Part shown: in pieces, positions 14,465-26,581 of the stretch | Layout: each line of letters opens with the position of its first letter | Position numbering within the stretch: position 1 is the first letter of the stretch | Origin: Saccharum officinarum | Lineage: Eukaryota > Streptophyta > Magnoliopsida > Poales > Poaceae | Assembly (NCBI GenBank): GCA_020631735.1 | Contig: CM036160.1 | Coordinates: 8,958,746-9,022,745, forward strand | Length of the DNA stretch: 64,000 nucleotides | Direction: 5' to 3' | The notes under the pieces: generated by a model | The model's input: only the letters and a program-made list of their open reading frames with translations | Database searches by the model: none | What the model was told of the DNA's origin: nothing | Made by a program: the position numbers and the translations under genes

Positions 14465-14477
14465 AAGGGGGGAGGGC
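14465..14477 (+). other. Polypurine tract
   Basis: AAGGGGGGAGGGC lies directly against the TGTAAC start of the 3' LTR, where plus-strand DNA synthesis would be primed. Confidence 0.9.
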
Positions 14478-17400
14478 TGTAACACCCCAGGTGTTTATCA
14501 TTCACTAAGTAGTGGGTTTGAGCTTAAACATGACAGATTAAGTGGAGATGACAATGCCAAGTCAAACCTATGGAAGTAAACCCTAATCGAAACTTGGATG
14601 TTGCACCCTTGCTTACATATAGGCTCAATTAAAAGATATATGCTTGGGTTTGTTATCAAAGTATATTCACATGTCTCACATCAATAACTATCTATATTGA
14701 TCCCTGAGAAAGTTTCGTAAAGTTTGGAATCAAAAAGTCACATGAAATGATAAGTTCCATTCCTATTGGAATCTGTCCCATTAAGCTAATGGAACTATAG
14801 ATCATCAACCAAACCTTGAAAATTGTCCAAATTACTCTAGATGAACTCTACAACACCTTAACTACACTTAGGGCACTTAATGGAACAATGTTCATGTTGA
14901 TCATTTTGCCTAAATGTGCTTCTAAGTGATGGTTGACCGTGTATGGACCCTAGAACACTTTTGTTTGACCGTTTCAAAAGTGTGACATAGAAGCTTTGCA
15001 TGACTATGCACCCTTTTACAAAGTTGTAGAGAATTTTATAAGGAACAAACTTTGTTTAAGAGTCAAGTCATGAAAATGTGTGGAACATGATCAAAAAGGG
15101 CCCACAAGTCTGAAATAGGGCTGATTTCAGCACTTAGACATTTAAAGCCCTAATTTCAGTATCTTCGACGTTGGCATCTCACTTTCTCCAAATTTTGTTG
15201 AGTAACTCTAGTGGAGCCAAAATTGAAAGTTGGAAACAATTCGTTGGAGAACAACATGTAAAGAGCTAGGTTCAATTTGATCAAGTTTGGCATGGCAAAA
15301 CCCCAAAACCGAGCCCTAGCTCAACGTGTTGACACTGGTAATTTTGGGACTAATTATCTCCTAATCTACAGCTCCAATGACTATGACCCCTAAATAGAAA
15401 TTGTAGAGCATACTGAGATGAACAACTTTTCTTTTTGGCCCATATCCAAATTCGGCCCATAGCTGGCCCAAACATGGCCCCCAAGTCAGACTGAGGCACG
15501 CACACCACGTGTTCGGTGATTTGCCTGCGTGTCGGCCATGCACCAGAGCAGCTTCGCCATGGACGCCGCGTGCCCTCCGCGTGTCTGCGCCCTTGCCTCG
15601 CCTGCGTGGATGTGGAGAGTCCCAGGGCGCTCGTCGAGCTCCATTCCACGCTCCCTCTCGCCTTCACTCCCTCCTCGCTCTCGGGTGCTCGTTCGCGCAG
15701 AGCGCGGCCACAGCCGCCATTGCCGAGCCAAGCCGAGCTCCGCGGCCGGCCACTACAGGCAAGCCTGGCTGAGTGGAGCCCTTCCGTGCAGGGCGCGAGT
15801 CTCCTGGCACTCCACCGCCCTCGACACCGCTGTTTTCCCTGGCCGTATCGCCACTGTGACGGCCGCCGGCGAGCTACGCCTCCGTGCGCCGCACATGCTC
15901 ATGGCCGAGCTCCATGGCCGCCGGTGTTCCTCCAACTCCGAGCCTCCTTGTCCTCAACCGTGCTTAGCACCACCTTGACCTCGTCGCACCGCCCGTGAAG
16001 CGCCCCTTCCTCGGCCCCGTTGGCCGCCGGCAAGCTCCAGCGACGGAGCCGCCGCGGCAGCACCGCCGGTCACCGTGGTCAGGCGGTCACGAGCCACCCC
16101 AGGCTGTGGCAAGGCCACTTGCGGGTGCGCCCGAGCACCGCGGTCCTTCCCCGCCGCTTCCGCGACGCCGGTGAGGCCCTCATCGCCCGGAGCAGCGAGC
16201 TCCGGCGTGAGCGCCGCCGCCTCCCCTGTTTCCCCATCGGCAGGCGGGAGGAGCGGGCGATTTCCCTCTCTCTGTCTCTCGGTGTGAGTATGATCAGCGG
16301 GCCTGACCGGACCGTGGGGCCCACATGTCGGTTAAGCGGTGACAGAGTTTGGGTATATGTTGGGTGTGCCTAGCAATTTCAGTTGGGGTTGGATTTATTC
16401 TTGTTTTGGATTTTAATTTATGTTAAATCTTCTAAAATCCATATCGCATGCTAGGAAACTCCAAAAATAGTAAATATGGACTTTTTGGAAACCTTGAGAA
16501 GAGATCTATGCAGTGGAGTCATAATATGTTACATGTTTGTAGGTATTTTCTAATGTCTTTATTTAAGTTCTAAAAATACTCTAAAAATGCCTTTAAACTT
16601 GACCAGAGCCATATCTTGAGTTTTAGAACTCCAAAAATAGTGATTCTTGTTTTGTTAATTTTGTGATGACTTTTACTTGCTAGTAAAAATATTAAACACA
16701 CTACTTGTTCACTGTTTTCTTAAAGTTTTGTTTGGACCTTGATAAATAAGGAATTTACATTATATTGCTTGTTATTTTTATATCTTGAGTTATGCTGCTC
16801 CAATTGATGTGAAATTTTTATGGTAGGCTTGTCATGCTATGGATGTACTGTGGTATAAATTTCATGACCATTGCTTACTTTATGCTCAAGTTATTGAGTT
16901 AACTTGTTTATGGCTTAATAAATAGCTTATAAATAATATATAAATGATAAAATAGAAAATGTTGTTCCATTACCTGAGTATGATGTCTCTCTATCATTTT
17001 GGTTCATTCTATGGCCATGTATTCACAGAAAATATTGAGTTTTAGGTTTTACCTGTTCTCACATGATTTATTTCAATAGTGATTGTTTTTTTTTCATAGA
17101 GGTTGATGTACTTATCTAAATGGCTTGAAATTTGTACAGTAGACTTTTGAGAGCATTATTAGACCACTGTAATTTTGGTAGAATTTATTGTGCACTTTTG
17201 ATAGGTGTTCATAATTCCACCTATTTATCTAAATAAAATAAGAAAATATATTAAAAGAATTTATTTAGTAATTGACACTATGTTTTCTGGTGTTCATTAG
17301 TCATATATGAAATGTTGGTAAAGTTGGTTTTATCCAATTATATGTTTGCAACATAAGTTAATAATTATTTCTTGCAAATGAGGTTTCTGAATAGATTTGA

Positions 17401-19694
17401 GAATATTGTTAATTACCCTATGCAAATGATGTTTTCATGTCTTGTGTGCTATAATAAAGTTGTTGTGAATTTCATGATCTAGCTGTTGTTAAAATTTGGT
17501 GGCATTTGGCCATATGGTTTAGAAACTACAGCTGTTTAAAGTTAGGTTACAGAATTGCTTGCTCTCTGTCTTGTTAGACCAGTTTCTGTGTTTGTGTAAA
17601 TTCGACATATTAAACTTTAGAATCATGCTGTGATGTTTATAAATGAAATTTAGATAATTTCATAAGCTTTCCATAATGTCTTCTTGCAAGTCATTTGGAG
17701 TTGTAGATCTCCAGTTATGATTAAATTACTCAGCTGTTGGTTTGATGTCCAGAAGGTAGCAATTTCTAGTTTTAGTACTTTGATTAACTTTGTCATGCTT
17801 GGGTATGGAAATGTGACTCATATCTTTGATGATACTTGAGTGGTACCCTGTAATCTTGAGAGACTTGTTTCTTGAGTTATGTGCTTGCCCTCTTCTATGT
17901 TATGTCTTCTTGAGGATTAAGTTAATTAGCTCTAGGGTTTATGTGAACTTTGGTATGCTTGCATGATTACTTGTTTATTTCACTTCTTTGCATTCATACA
18001 TATGCATTATTGCACCTCATTTAGGTACGTTAGCTGAAACACGTGAAGGACCTGACGTGGAGCCAAACCCGACGACGGTGTTTGGTGGAACTATCCCGAA
18101 GATGGATGTACTCAGCGAGATTTATCTGACATACTCTAACTTGAGTCGGATCCCAGGCAAGCCCCGGAGCATTATAAGCCTCCTATCTTCAAAGCAATTA
18201 ATTATATATGTATATGTTATAAGTATTGTTGCATTAAGTGATAGGAGTTAGTTGGAAACTCTTGCTGCATTATATCATTCCTTGTCCAGATATATGAATC
18301 CTTGAATTCTACATAGACTAGGATCGAGTAGATGCTTAGCCCTGCTTTAAGCGGTAGAAGTCAGGTGATTTCCTGTCACCTGCGAGATATAGGAATATTC
18401 ATATATGGCACGGTTGGCTATATGTGCTATCGTGGAATGGAATCATGTGTTAATAAAATGAAATGAGACCGGGCGGGATGACGATAGTGAAGCAACAAGG
18501 CATGGAGGTCTTGGGTGTGAATCTATCCCAGTCTGAGTCGTTTAAGGACCGATTCGCTGTACGTCCTTGAGTCATGTTGAACGCAGTCTAACACTTAGTT
18601 GGCCGGATAAGCCGTTCCGACCGCGAATCCGAGTAATACAGTTCAGGCCGGGAATCGACTGGTAGGTTGCTTCTTGGAGGAGAGAAAGGATGTGCTTGGG
18701 GACATTGGCGTGAGACCAAGGGGGGGTTAGAGTCCCTATCACCTGGCAGAGTGTCGCCCTTGGGGTCGCGACATCATTCGGACCCGCGGCTCCTGAACTG
18801 TACCAAAGGTGACCTGAGCAGCCCTCGCCAGGCGTGTCTCGGTGAGTGTTAGAAATACCCCTCCAGCTGGATAGGAATTCGATTCGAATCGCCGTCGCTC
18901 CCGGTTAGTGAGCACTTGACTTGAGCAGCGGCAACGTAGATTCCATTAAATTGAATGGATGGTTAATTGGATCACGATGGAAAGGTTGCCTCAATTTATA
19001 CCTGCTATGGTTAATATTGTTTGCTCCTAATACAGTGAGTGCTCTAGTATAGGTTCTAATATAGATGATAGGTTAATGATAATTAACTTGATGCTTAAGC
19101 ATTAATGATTGATCATCTATATTAAGCTTTTATGTAAAATGTTGTCAAGCTAGCCCCACTTTATATCAGCCTTGCATGATCCTTGGTGTCACTTTATTTC
19201 TGGTTTCTGACGGGTAAGTCTAGCTGAGTACCTTCTTGTACTTAGGGTTTTATCCCCACTTGTTGCAGGTTATGATGTATCATGGCGTCTGCAAGAGTTG
19301 GTTGGCTCCTGCCGTAGTGACAGAGTGTGATCACGGGCATGATCCTTCTGAGTTATCTTCTCTCTAATGCTTTTGTTGGAAGTCGACCTTCGTACTGGCA
19401 TGTATTTGAAATAAGGGTGTTGTTAGTTTCAAATTACTTTGCTTCCGCTACTTTTAAACTTAAGTTGTAATAACTATGTTGAACTCCGATGTATATTGAA
19501 TTACTTGTGAAATGGTTGTAACATGTGACTTGTTATGTTGAATCACTACGATTTTGGCTTGTATGTTGGTTGGTTTGAAATCCCTCGTGATTTCATTGGA
19601 CTACCGGAGTTATATGGGCTCAAGTGTGAGAATTTGATCACTTCGGCGATTGTTCTTATACTTGTGCTCTTATAATTTGGACGGTTCTGTTACA
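14478..19694 (+). repeat. 3' LTR of the 15.35-kb retrotransposon
   Basis: 5,217 bp copy of 4,344-9,558, ending GGTTCTGTTACA and followed by the CTAAA duplication. Differences from the 5' LTR include the C-to-T changes that interrupt the long GC-rich frame and a 1-bp insertion in GTTGGGGTTGG. Confidence 0.95.
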
Positions 19695-19706
19695 CTAAAC
19701 ACCCCC

Positions 19707-20213
19707 AAAATAATGGTAGATGGACATCAGTTTTCTCTTCGGGCTGTGCAGGCAGTTGTTGCATGCTATCCGCACTCATTGACCTCTATATTCATCCTCT
19801 ATACGTCCTAGTCAGCAAGATTATCTCCTCTATACTCAATTCTTCCGCACTCATCCATCCTCTATATCATCCTCTATCCACTCTATCCACTGTGGGACCC
19901 ACTTGTCACTTTATCTAAATATATCCATGTGTGATCTAGTTTTGAAGGATTTATTGAGACGAATTTAATGGTGCAATCGGAATTTAATTTGGATTTTTGG
20001 TTTGTGAGTTATAGCATTTTTTTCCTTTGTTTAGTTAGTGAGGCCCGCCACTGCCCACTATAGAGTAAGCACTGTACCACTCTAAATATAGAGTGAGAGA
20101 AAAGATAGAGTATCGTTTTAGAGTATCCAGTACAGCAGTTTTTACTCTATATTCATACTCTAAAGCTTTAGAGTATCCCTTTAGAGTATCTACTGCGGCT
20201 AGTCTTATGACCA
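19707..20213. other. Gene-free AT-rich DNA with CTCTAT/GAGTAT motifs
   Basis: About 0.5 kb without a credible frame. It is rich in repeated TCCTCTAT-type motifs near 19,795-19,890 and TAGAGTATC motifs near 20,090-20,190, and is probably a degenerate transposon. No termini could be defined. Confidence 0.45.
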
Positions 20214-20468
20214 TTTGGTGAGGCTTCGGCAGCTCCAGCTCCTCCTGCGTTTTCACTGTAGCGGCACTGTTCATCAGAGCTGATTTTCTCTCTCCTCCTC
20301 CCTCTCGCAGCGACACCAGGAGCCAGTGAAGCTATAAAAAAACTGGCTTCACCGGCTCTCATCTACGCTGTGAGAGGGAGAGGGGGGAGAGAGAAAATCA
20401 GCTCCGATAAACAGTGTCGCTATAGTGAAAATCGCAGGAGGAGCCGGAGCTGCCGAAGCCGCACCAAA
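20214..20468. mobile_element. Foldback MITE (about 255 bp)
   Basis: Two arms of about 110 bp are imperfect reverse complements. The left starts TTTGGTGAGGCTTCGGCAG and the right ends CTGCCGAAGCCGCACCAAA, with GAGAGAAAATCAGCTC (or its complement) further in on both arms. The whole sequence could form a long hairpin. The superfamily is not assigned because I found no clear target duplication. Confidence 0.8.
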
Positions 20469-21329
20469 CGCGCCCTTAAACTTTTTCAACTTTAACTTAG
20501 TTTGTAGAAAATACATGCAACATTTATATCTCCAAAAAAGTTTATGAAAATATCTAACGATCTATCTAATGATACTAAGTATATATTATAAATATTAATA
20601 TTTTTTATATATAATTGGCCAAGGTTAAAAAATGTTGACTTCTCGGGAAACGAGAACGACTTTTATTTTGGAAGAGAGGGAGTACAAATTTCATTCCATA
20701 TGAAGAATCTACATTTGAGAAACTTAAGTATCAAACTTCAGTAAAAAAAAGTCCTAGCTTTTTTTATAAAAAAATAGGGAAAGGACTAGCGTATCAACTT
20801 AAAAAATCATGTTTCACTCGAGAATAATCATAGCAAGGCTAATAATACAGCCGGCTGCTGGCTGTAAGGTTTCTTTGCAGCCTTCTCTCAGCCTACTCAT
20901 ATAATAGTTAGTCCATCACTATTAATACATGGTCCAGTTGTCTCCCTCATAAGTTTTCTTGGTTCTTATGCTAAAACTGGCTCTAACCTTATAGGCCACT
21001 TATGCTCTCTCTTCTCTCCTCTCTCCACCTTAGTATTTAGCTAGCTTACAGTGTGCTATTATACTTGCTCTCATCGGTATGAAAATCTTGACAAATAACC
21101 AAGCATTTAGTTCAAGTTGAACTCTGGTCTTCCGGCAAGTAGACAAGATCTGCTAAACCTGATCAGAAAACAAAATGTACCAGCACACCGTCATCTATTA
21201 CTCCCTCCGTCGAGACAATAGTGTTAAAAAGAGCCACCAGCTCGCCGAGGGCCTAAAAATTACCACATTAATCACAAACACAAAGAAGAAAACATTGGAT
21301 TTTTACTAATACATAAATGATTTTACGAG
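20469..21329. other. Gene-free DNA with Stowaway-like ends
   Basis: No gene. AGAGGGAGTA near 20,683-20,692 and TACTCCCTCCGTC near 21,199-21,211 are ends typical of Tc1/mariner (Stowaway) MITEs, but their partner ends are missing or too diverged for me to pair. Confidence 0.45.
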
Positions 21330-22888
21330 ACACTGCCTAGACATTAACGAAAGCGGTCACAAAATTTACCTGTCTCCTAAAATACCTGAGGATTTTCAAA
21401 GGCGGTCACAAAATGTCCATCGCTCGAAATGTATTTACGGAGGTGGTCGTTTCATTTATGGAGGTGGTCACAAATTGTCTGTCTCTTAAAATGTACTCTC
21501 TCCGTCCATGAGTCTCTATCGTTTTGGCCTTCGACACTGTGACCAAGGAGTAGCAAACGAGTAGCGAACGAGTGCTGATTTCCCATTTAATCGCTGCGGT
21601 CCTCTTAGTGCCCCACTTCCGTTCGTCTGCCACGTTCACGTTTGTAACCCCACGCGCTCACGTCCGTCCGTTCTTAGCCCGCTCACGTATGTAATGGTGG
21701 AGGGCATTGGATGGATTCCTAATGGGAGCGGATGGAGAGATATTTAATGCGACAGGAGAACAGCCAAAGCAACAAATGCGCAGCGTGTGAGGAGTCATGG
21801 GCGCGTGTAGACGAGGCAAACCGTGGTCCCGATCTAATACGATGGAGACTCTTGGAAAACTTTTTTTCTCAGACGATGGAGACTTATGGATGGAGGAAGT
21901 ATTTATCGGAGGCGATTACAAATTACTTGTCTCCCAAAATTCATTAACAAAGGCGGGCCTCTTACGAGATCCGCCTTAAAAATGGAGCCATTTTTAGAGG
22001 CTCAAGGCCCACTTAGCAGCCCACTCCAAACCCTAAGTATATACGCAACCCCCTATCTCCACCTCTCTGACCACCCAGCCGCCGCACCAACAAAAGTCCT
22101 CAGCTCTCTCCCTCTACATGTGCACACGAGGAGATGGATGCCTTCGTCTCCGGTTGCGAGTTGCGCGAGCGCCTTCGTCTCCTGCCGCTCCCTCTGTGGT
22201 CCCTCTCTCTCTCCATGCGCAAGCACCTCCCTCTCTATGCGCACCTCCCTCACCGGTGTGGACGTGAGGAGGAGACGAGGGCGCCTCCCTCTCTAGCGTG
22301 GAGGCAAGGAGGATGGGCAGCAGGTCTTGCCCTCGGACCCTGCCACTGGCCACACATAGTTGTGTCTGGGCCCTATCCATGGAGGACTTGGCTAGATCCG
22401 GTGGAGGGTGGCCTAATCCGATGAGGGCAGGCGGATCCGATGGGACAACATCATGGCGGTGGCAGGGCAGGTACAACTCACTCCATCTCCCTCTCCCCCC
22501 CCTCTTCATCTCCCTCACTCTTCCCTCTCCCCTTTGCAGATATGCGGGTGTGTAGGGCGGCGGGAATTCGGAGCCTGCAAATCTAGGCGATGGAGCATCT
22601 AGGCCGATGGGAGGGGCACTGATGGTGGTGGGATATATACGCTTCAGGCGATGCGTGCGCGGAGGAGCCTCGGCGACGGCGGCTTCAGAAGTTGGAGCTG
22701 GCTCTAGAACCTAAAGCTTTTTTATTTTCGAAGGCAGACGTTGTAATTCACATGCCTTTTAAAATACCATTTTCAGAGGTGGTCCTTTTGACCGTCTTCG
22801 TTTAAAATGATTAACATGGACATTTGATTTGAGACGGGCAGCCAGCCCGGCTTTCTGCCTGGTTGGGAAAAGTGTTTGGGTTGTAGTG
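21330..22888. mobile_element. CACTA-type DNA transposon remnant
   Basis: Repeated subterminal motifs of the form GGCGGTCACAAAAT and GTCTCCTAAAAT (both orientations) occur at about 21,350-21,490, 21,900-21,980 and 22,730-22,800. Sequence ending GTGTTTGGGTTGTAGTG at 22,888 reads on the other strand as CACTACAACCCAAACAC, a CACTA-like terminus. I could not find the opposite terminus, and there is no transposase frame. The GC-rich centre (22,030-22,560) may be captured host sequence (inference). Confidence 0.5.
21496..21899. mobile_element. Stowaway-like element nested in the CACTA remnant
   Basis: 404 bp flanked by TA (21,494-21,495 and 21,900-21,901). The ends are inverted repeats of about 27 bp: left CTCTCTCCGTCCATGAGTCT, right (other strand) CTTCCTCCATCCATAAGTCT. 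The flanking motifs TGTCTCTTAAAATG and GGCGATTACAAATTAC belong to the surrounding CACTA-like repeats. Tc1/mariner-type MITE by ends and TA target. Confidence 0.7.
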
Positions 22889-23295
22889 TTTATGATAATT
22901 TACCTGGCTGGGAAAAGTGTTTGGGTAGTAGTATATGGGGGAGGGATTACACGCATGCTCAAGAATTTTTTGTCACACTAACAAAAAAAATTCATAGAAA
23001 CAATTTTGGTCCATGGTGCTCCTTCCCCCTCGATCGTCTCATTTTGTCCTCTTGTGATCTTGTCATATCCCTTAACTCGTCAGTCGTCTGGTCTCTGTGT
23101 CACCTATCCCTTGTTTTGGTTTCACAAAGTAAATCTTAGCTTATTCTTTGCTTTGGTTTCACACTTTCACCTATCCCTTCCTTGTTTTGGTGTCAACTTA
23201 CTCGTGCACTACTCCACAATTTGCGTCTGTGCAATTGTTAGCCTTTTTTTTTTTTTTGAGAGGATGCAATTGCAGTTAGCTGCCTCCAATAATCC
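22889..23295 (+). promoter_or_regulatory. Upstream region of the first lectin receptor kinase
   Basis: About 0.4 kb between the CACTA-like end and the start codon. It begins with a partial duplicate of that end (GGGAAAAGTGTTTGGGTAG at about 22,909-22,927) and contains a T-run at about 23,245-23,260. No TATA box is convincing, so the promoter is placed here by position only. Confidence 0.35.
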
Positions 23296-25356
23296 ATGAT
23301 GGAATACAAAGAAATCACCATGGCAGGCAAGAAGCTTCTGCCGATATGCTTCCTAATCGTGGGCCTCCTCCACCTTGTAGCCCTCACCGCTGGTGAAGAT
23401 GACCGGTTCACCTACTCCGGCTTCACCGGCAGCAACCTCATCCTCGACGGCGCTGCATCCGTCACGTCAAGCGGCCTCCTCGAGCTCACCAACGGCACAC
23501 TCCGGCAGAAAGGCCACGCCATCTACCCGACCCAGCTGCGCTTCCGGGACCAGAACACGACGAAACCCGCCGCCGGGGGCGCCGTGCGGTCCTTCTCCGC
23601 CTCCTTCGTGTTCGGCATCCTCTCCGGCTACCCGGACGTGAGCGCCAACGGCATCGCGTTCTTCGTGGCTCCGACCACCGACTTCTCGTCCGCGATGGCG
23701 GCGCAGTACCTCGGCATCCTCAACAGCAGCAACAACGGCAACGCCACCAACCGCATCTTCGCGGTGGAGCTGGACACCATGAAGAACAACGAGTTCCGGG
23801 ACATCAGCGACAACCACGTCGGGATCGACATCAATAGCCTCGTCTCGGTGAACTCCACCGACGCCGGCTACTACCCCGACGACGGCGGCGGCGGCTTCCG
23901 CAACCTGACGCTGATCAGCCACGAGGCGATGCAGGCGTGGGTGGACTACGACGGCGCGGCCAAGAAGATCGACGTGACCTTGGCTCCCCTGACGATAGGC
24001 AAACCTGCCAGGCCGCTGCTCTCGGCGGCATACGATCTCTCGACGGTGATCCCGGACATGGCGTACATCGGCTTCTCGTCGTCCACGGGCTTGGTCGACT
24101 CAAGACACTACGTTCTTGGATGGAGCTTCGCCATGGACGGACCTGCGCCGGCCATCGACATCGCCAAGCTGCCGAAACTACCCCGTGAGTTCCCAAAGCC
24201 AAGATCCAAGGTCCTGGAAATCATCCTGCCAATAGCCACTGCTGCACTAGTTCTATTTGTTGGCACCGTTCTTGTTCTACTTAGGAGAAGGCAGCTAAAA
24301 TACACTGAATTGAGGGAAGATTGGGAGGTTGAGTTTGGGCCACACCGGTTCTCGTACAAGGATTTGTTCCGGGCGACTGATGGATTTAAGAACAAAAATC
24401 TACTGGGAATTGGAGGATTTGGGAAAGTATACAGGGGAGTTCTTCTGGCGTCGAAATCTGAGATCGCCGTGAAGAAGGTGTCACACAACTCGAAGCAGGG
24501 TATGAAGGAATTCGTCGCCGAGATCGTTAGCATCGGGCGCATGCAGCATCCAAACCTTGTCCAATTGCTCGGCTATTGCCGTCGAAAAGGTGAGCTACTT
24601 CTGGTGTATGAGTACATGTCCAACGGCAGCCTCGACAAGTATCTCTATTGCCAAGAGAGCACGGCTACTCTGAATTGGGCACAGAGGCTTGGTATCATCA
24701 AAGGCATCGCGTCCGGCTTGCTCTACCTCCACGAGGAATGGGAGAAGGTCGTCGTCCACCGGGACATCAAGGCGAGCAATGTGTTACTTGACAGTGGTAT
24801 GAATGGCCGGTTAGGGGACTTTGGGCTGGCGATGTTGTATGACCATAGTGCCAACCCACAAACCTCGCATGTTGTTGGCACCATAGGATACCTCGCCCCC
24901 GAGCTCGGCCGCACCAGTAAGGCGACCACTTTGACCGACATTTTCGCCTTCGGCGTATTTGTCCTTGAGGTCATCTGTGGGCAAAAACCCATCATGCAGG
25001 ACTCAGAAGACAACCAAATCATGCTGGTAGATTGGGTGGTGGAGCATTGGAACAAGACATCGCTAGTTGATACAGTGGATGCAAAACTCCAAGGTGACTA
25101 CAATGCTGATGAGGCATGCATGGGACTAAAGGTAGGGTTGCTATGCTCTCATCCCTTCCCTGAAGCAAGGCCCAGCATGCGCCAGGTCCTGCAGTACCTC
25201 AATGGTGAGATGGCACTGCCGGAGCTTGTTCCAGCGCATCTGAGCTTCCAGATGCTGGCAGTGATGCAAAATGAAGGGTTTGACTCGTACGTGATGTCAT
25301 ATCCTTCATCAGTAGACAGCATCCAGAGCATTTCCGACCTTGTGCAAGAAAGATAA
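23296..25356 (+). CDS. L-type lectin-domain receptor-like kinase (first of tandem pair)
   Basis: A plasma-membrane receptor-like Ser/Thr kinase of 686 residues, encoded without introns as is usual for this family. A hydrophobic signal segment covers about residues 9-33. The legume-lectin domain covers about 36-285 (FVAPTTD and AVELDT blocks). A membrane helix covers about 306-329, followed by the kinase. Kinase motifs are complete: glycine loop G371-G373-G376, Lys393 in AVKK, HRD at 488-490, DFG at 508-510, APE at 534-536. It is therefore predicted active. The family senses extracellular or cell-wall signals in immunity and stress; the ligand cannot be told from sequence. Two in-frame Met codons (23,296 and 23,320) precede the signal peptide and either could start it. 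Closest in the window is the gene at 29,284. The lectin half is markedly GC-rich and the kinase half less so. Confidence 0.95.
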   Translation: MMEYKEITMAGKKLLPICFLIVGLLHLVALTAGEDDRFTYSGFTGSNLILDGAASVTSSGLLELTNGTLRQKGHAIYPTQLRFRDQNTTKPAAGGAVRSFSASFVFGILSGYPDVSANGIAFFVAPTTDFSSAMAAQYLGILNSSNNGNATNRIFAVELDTMKNNEFRDISDNHVGIDINSLVSVNSTDAGYYPDDGGGGFRNLTLISHEAMQAWVDYDGAAKKIDVTLAPLTIGKPARPLLSAAYDLSTVIPDMAYIGFSSSTGLVDSRHYVLGWSFAMDGPAPAIDIAKLPKLPREFPKPRSKVLEIILPIATAALVLFVGTVLVLLRRRQLKYTELREDWEVEFGPHRFSYKDLFRATDGFKNKNLLGIGGFGKVYRGVLLASKSEIAVKKVSHNSKQGMKEFVAEIVSIGRMQHPNLVQLLGYCRRKGELLLVYEYMSNGSLDKYLYCQESTATLNWAQRLGIIKGIASGLLYLHEEWEKVVVHRDIKASNVLLDSGMNGRLGDFGLAMLYDHSANPQTSHVVGTIGYLAPELGRTSKATTLTDIFAFGVFVLEVICGQKPIMQDSEDNQIMLVDWVVEHWNKTSLVDTVDAKLQGDYNADEACMGLKVGLLCSHPFPEARPSMRQVLQYLNGEMALPELVPAHLSFQMLAVMQNEGFDSYVMSYPSSVDSIQSISDLVQER

Positions 25357-25820
25357 TGTGCATATACGGATTCTGTATGATGTGTACACTAGCATAGCTA
25401 CCTTCTTATTTTATATGTGTATGCACACATAAATGTGCCCTTGCATGTATTTGTTGATTGTGAGGTGATGGTAATTTGGGAAAGGAAAAAGGTGCGTACA
25501 TAAATAGCTCTGCTTTATAAATTCATTTCAGCAAAATGCAGGAATTTTACCAAATGAACCAGCTGCTATCGTGCCACAACGTCAAAGCTCTAGGTTGGCA
25601 GGCAAAGCCAAAACTACAAATGTAGTAGGGAAGGGAGCCATACAGTTAGCACAAGAATCTCTTGTGAAAAAACTTGGAAAAAAATGTAGTGCAATAGACG
25701 GTGTAAAGATATGGGCTCTTTGTCTCCTGGGTAAAGATGCCTTGTTGTAGTTGCTGTTGGGTTGTCTCCTGACACAGTAATTTGTAATTGTGAATGGATT
25801 TTTTTTCACGGTTCATCCCA
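25357..25820. other. 3' flank of the first lectin receptor kinase
   Basis: No gene. AT-rich sequence probably containing the 3' UTR; ATAAAT-type signals occur near 25,429 and 25,500, but none is decisive. Confidence 0.4.
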
Positions 25821-26064
25821 GGGCTTGTTCAGTTGCAAATTTTTTTACAAAATGATCATGTAGCACGTTTTGTTGTTATTTGACAATTAGTGTCTAATCA
25901 TGGTCTAATTAGGCTTAAAAGATTCGTCTCGTCCATTTTGTCTAAACTATGTAATTAGTTTTATTTTTTATCTATATTTAATGCTTCATGCATGTGTATA
26001 AAGATTCGATTTGACGGGAAATCTGAAAAATTTTGTAAAATTTTCTGAGAACTAAACCGGCCCC
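25821..26064. mobile_element. Tourist-like MITE, copy 3
   Basis: Starts GGGCTTGTTCAGTTGC and ends GAACTAAACCGGCCCC, inverted ends of the shared family. The interior has CTAATTAGGCTTAAAAG and TCGTCTCGTCCATTTTG, also seen in the copy at 61,230-61,471. Confidence 0.7.
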
Positions 26065-26207
26065 TAGTTAAAAAATTGGTGAGTTGAGTTGGGTCATAGT
26101 TTCAATCGAGTTGGTTAGTTGGCTCAGTGAGCGAAGAGTTGAGTTGGTAGTTGATCTAACACACGAGATCTCTACATATGAACAAGCACGCGGACAAGGG
26201 CCGTGTT

Positions 26208-26474
26208 TGGATCACCGCATTGGTGGTCACCAAATATATTGTAGCGTCATAAATGTGTACTGTAGTATTTCGTTTGTATTTGATAAAAATTATCTAAATT
26301 TTAACTAATTAGGCTCAAAATGTTCGTCTCGCAAAGTACAACAAAATTGTGTAATTAGTTTTTAATTTTATCTATATTTAGTACTCTATATATGTGTCGG
26401 CATTTCGATGTGATAGAAAATCTTCTTTTTATATAGTGAAATTTAAGAGAGAAATTTAGGAACTAAACAAGGGC
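26208..26474. mobile_element. Tourist-like MITE, copy 4
   Basis: Left end GGGCCGTGTTTGG, right end GGAACTAAACAAGGGC. The interior has CTAATTAGGCTCAAAATG and CGTCTCGCAAAGTAC. Non-coding. Confidence 0.7.
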
Positions 26475-26581
26475 AAGATTAGTATTGAATAACACGCTCT
26501 GCATTGAATTTAACTCTAGGACTTGGAAGATGTGTACTAAGACTAGCCACAGTGTGGTGATACTCAAATATTCGAGTCAAC

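Larger units (their letters stand above)
9559..14477 (+). other. Decayed interior of the 15.35-kb retrotransposon
   Basis: 4.9 kb between the LTRs. No open frame exceeds 108 codons, and I see no CCHC zinc knuckle, protease, reverse transcriptase or integrase motif. Just before the polypurine tract, one frame reads SESRDAILLR, which resembles the C-terminal end of Del/Tekay-type polyproteins. That suggests pol decayed or was replaced rather than never being present. The element would need proteins from a relative to move. Confidence 0.7.
4344..19694 (+). mobile_element. Complete 15.35-kb LTR retrotransposon, Ty3/gypsy (Del/Tekay-like), non-autonomous
   Basis: Two direct repeats of 5,215 and 5,217 bp (4,344-9,558 and 14,478-19,694) begin TGTAAC and end GTTACA. 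They are flanked by the identical 5-bp duplication CTAAA (4,339-4,343 and 19,695-19,699). A primer-binding site lies at 9,561-9,572 and a polypurine tract at 14,465-14,477, so the element reads on the plus strand. The 4.9-kb interior has no intact gag or pol. The TGTAACACCCC start, Met-tRNA primer site and very long LTRs resemble Del/Tekay chromoviruses; this assignment is inference. I counted roughly 45 differences between the LTRs by eye (under 1%), so the insertion is moderately recent. Confidence 0.95.

Noticed and set aside
4344..19694. Segmental duplication of a 5.2-kb region
   Set aside because: The two copies begin TG and end CA, with a target duplication, primer site and polypurine tract. 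They are LTRs of one element.
21886..22555. Small gene (136-codon and neighbouring frames)
   Set aside because: Low-complexity Ser/Pro/Leu-rich translations on both strands inside a CACTA-like element; no domain or splice structure could be supported.
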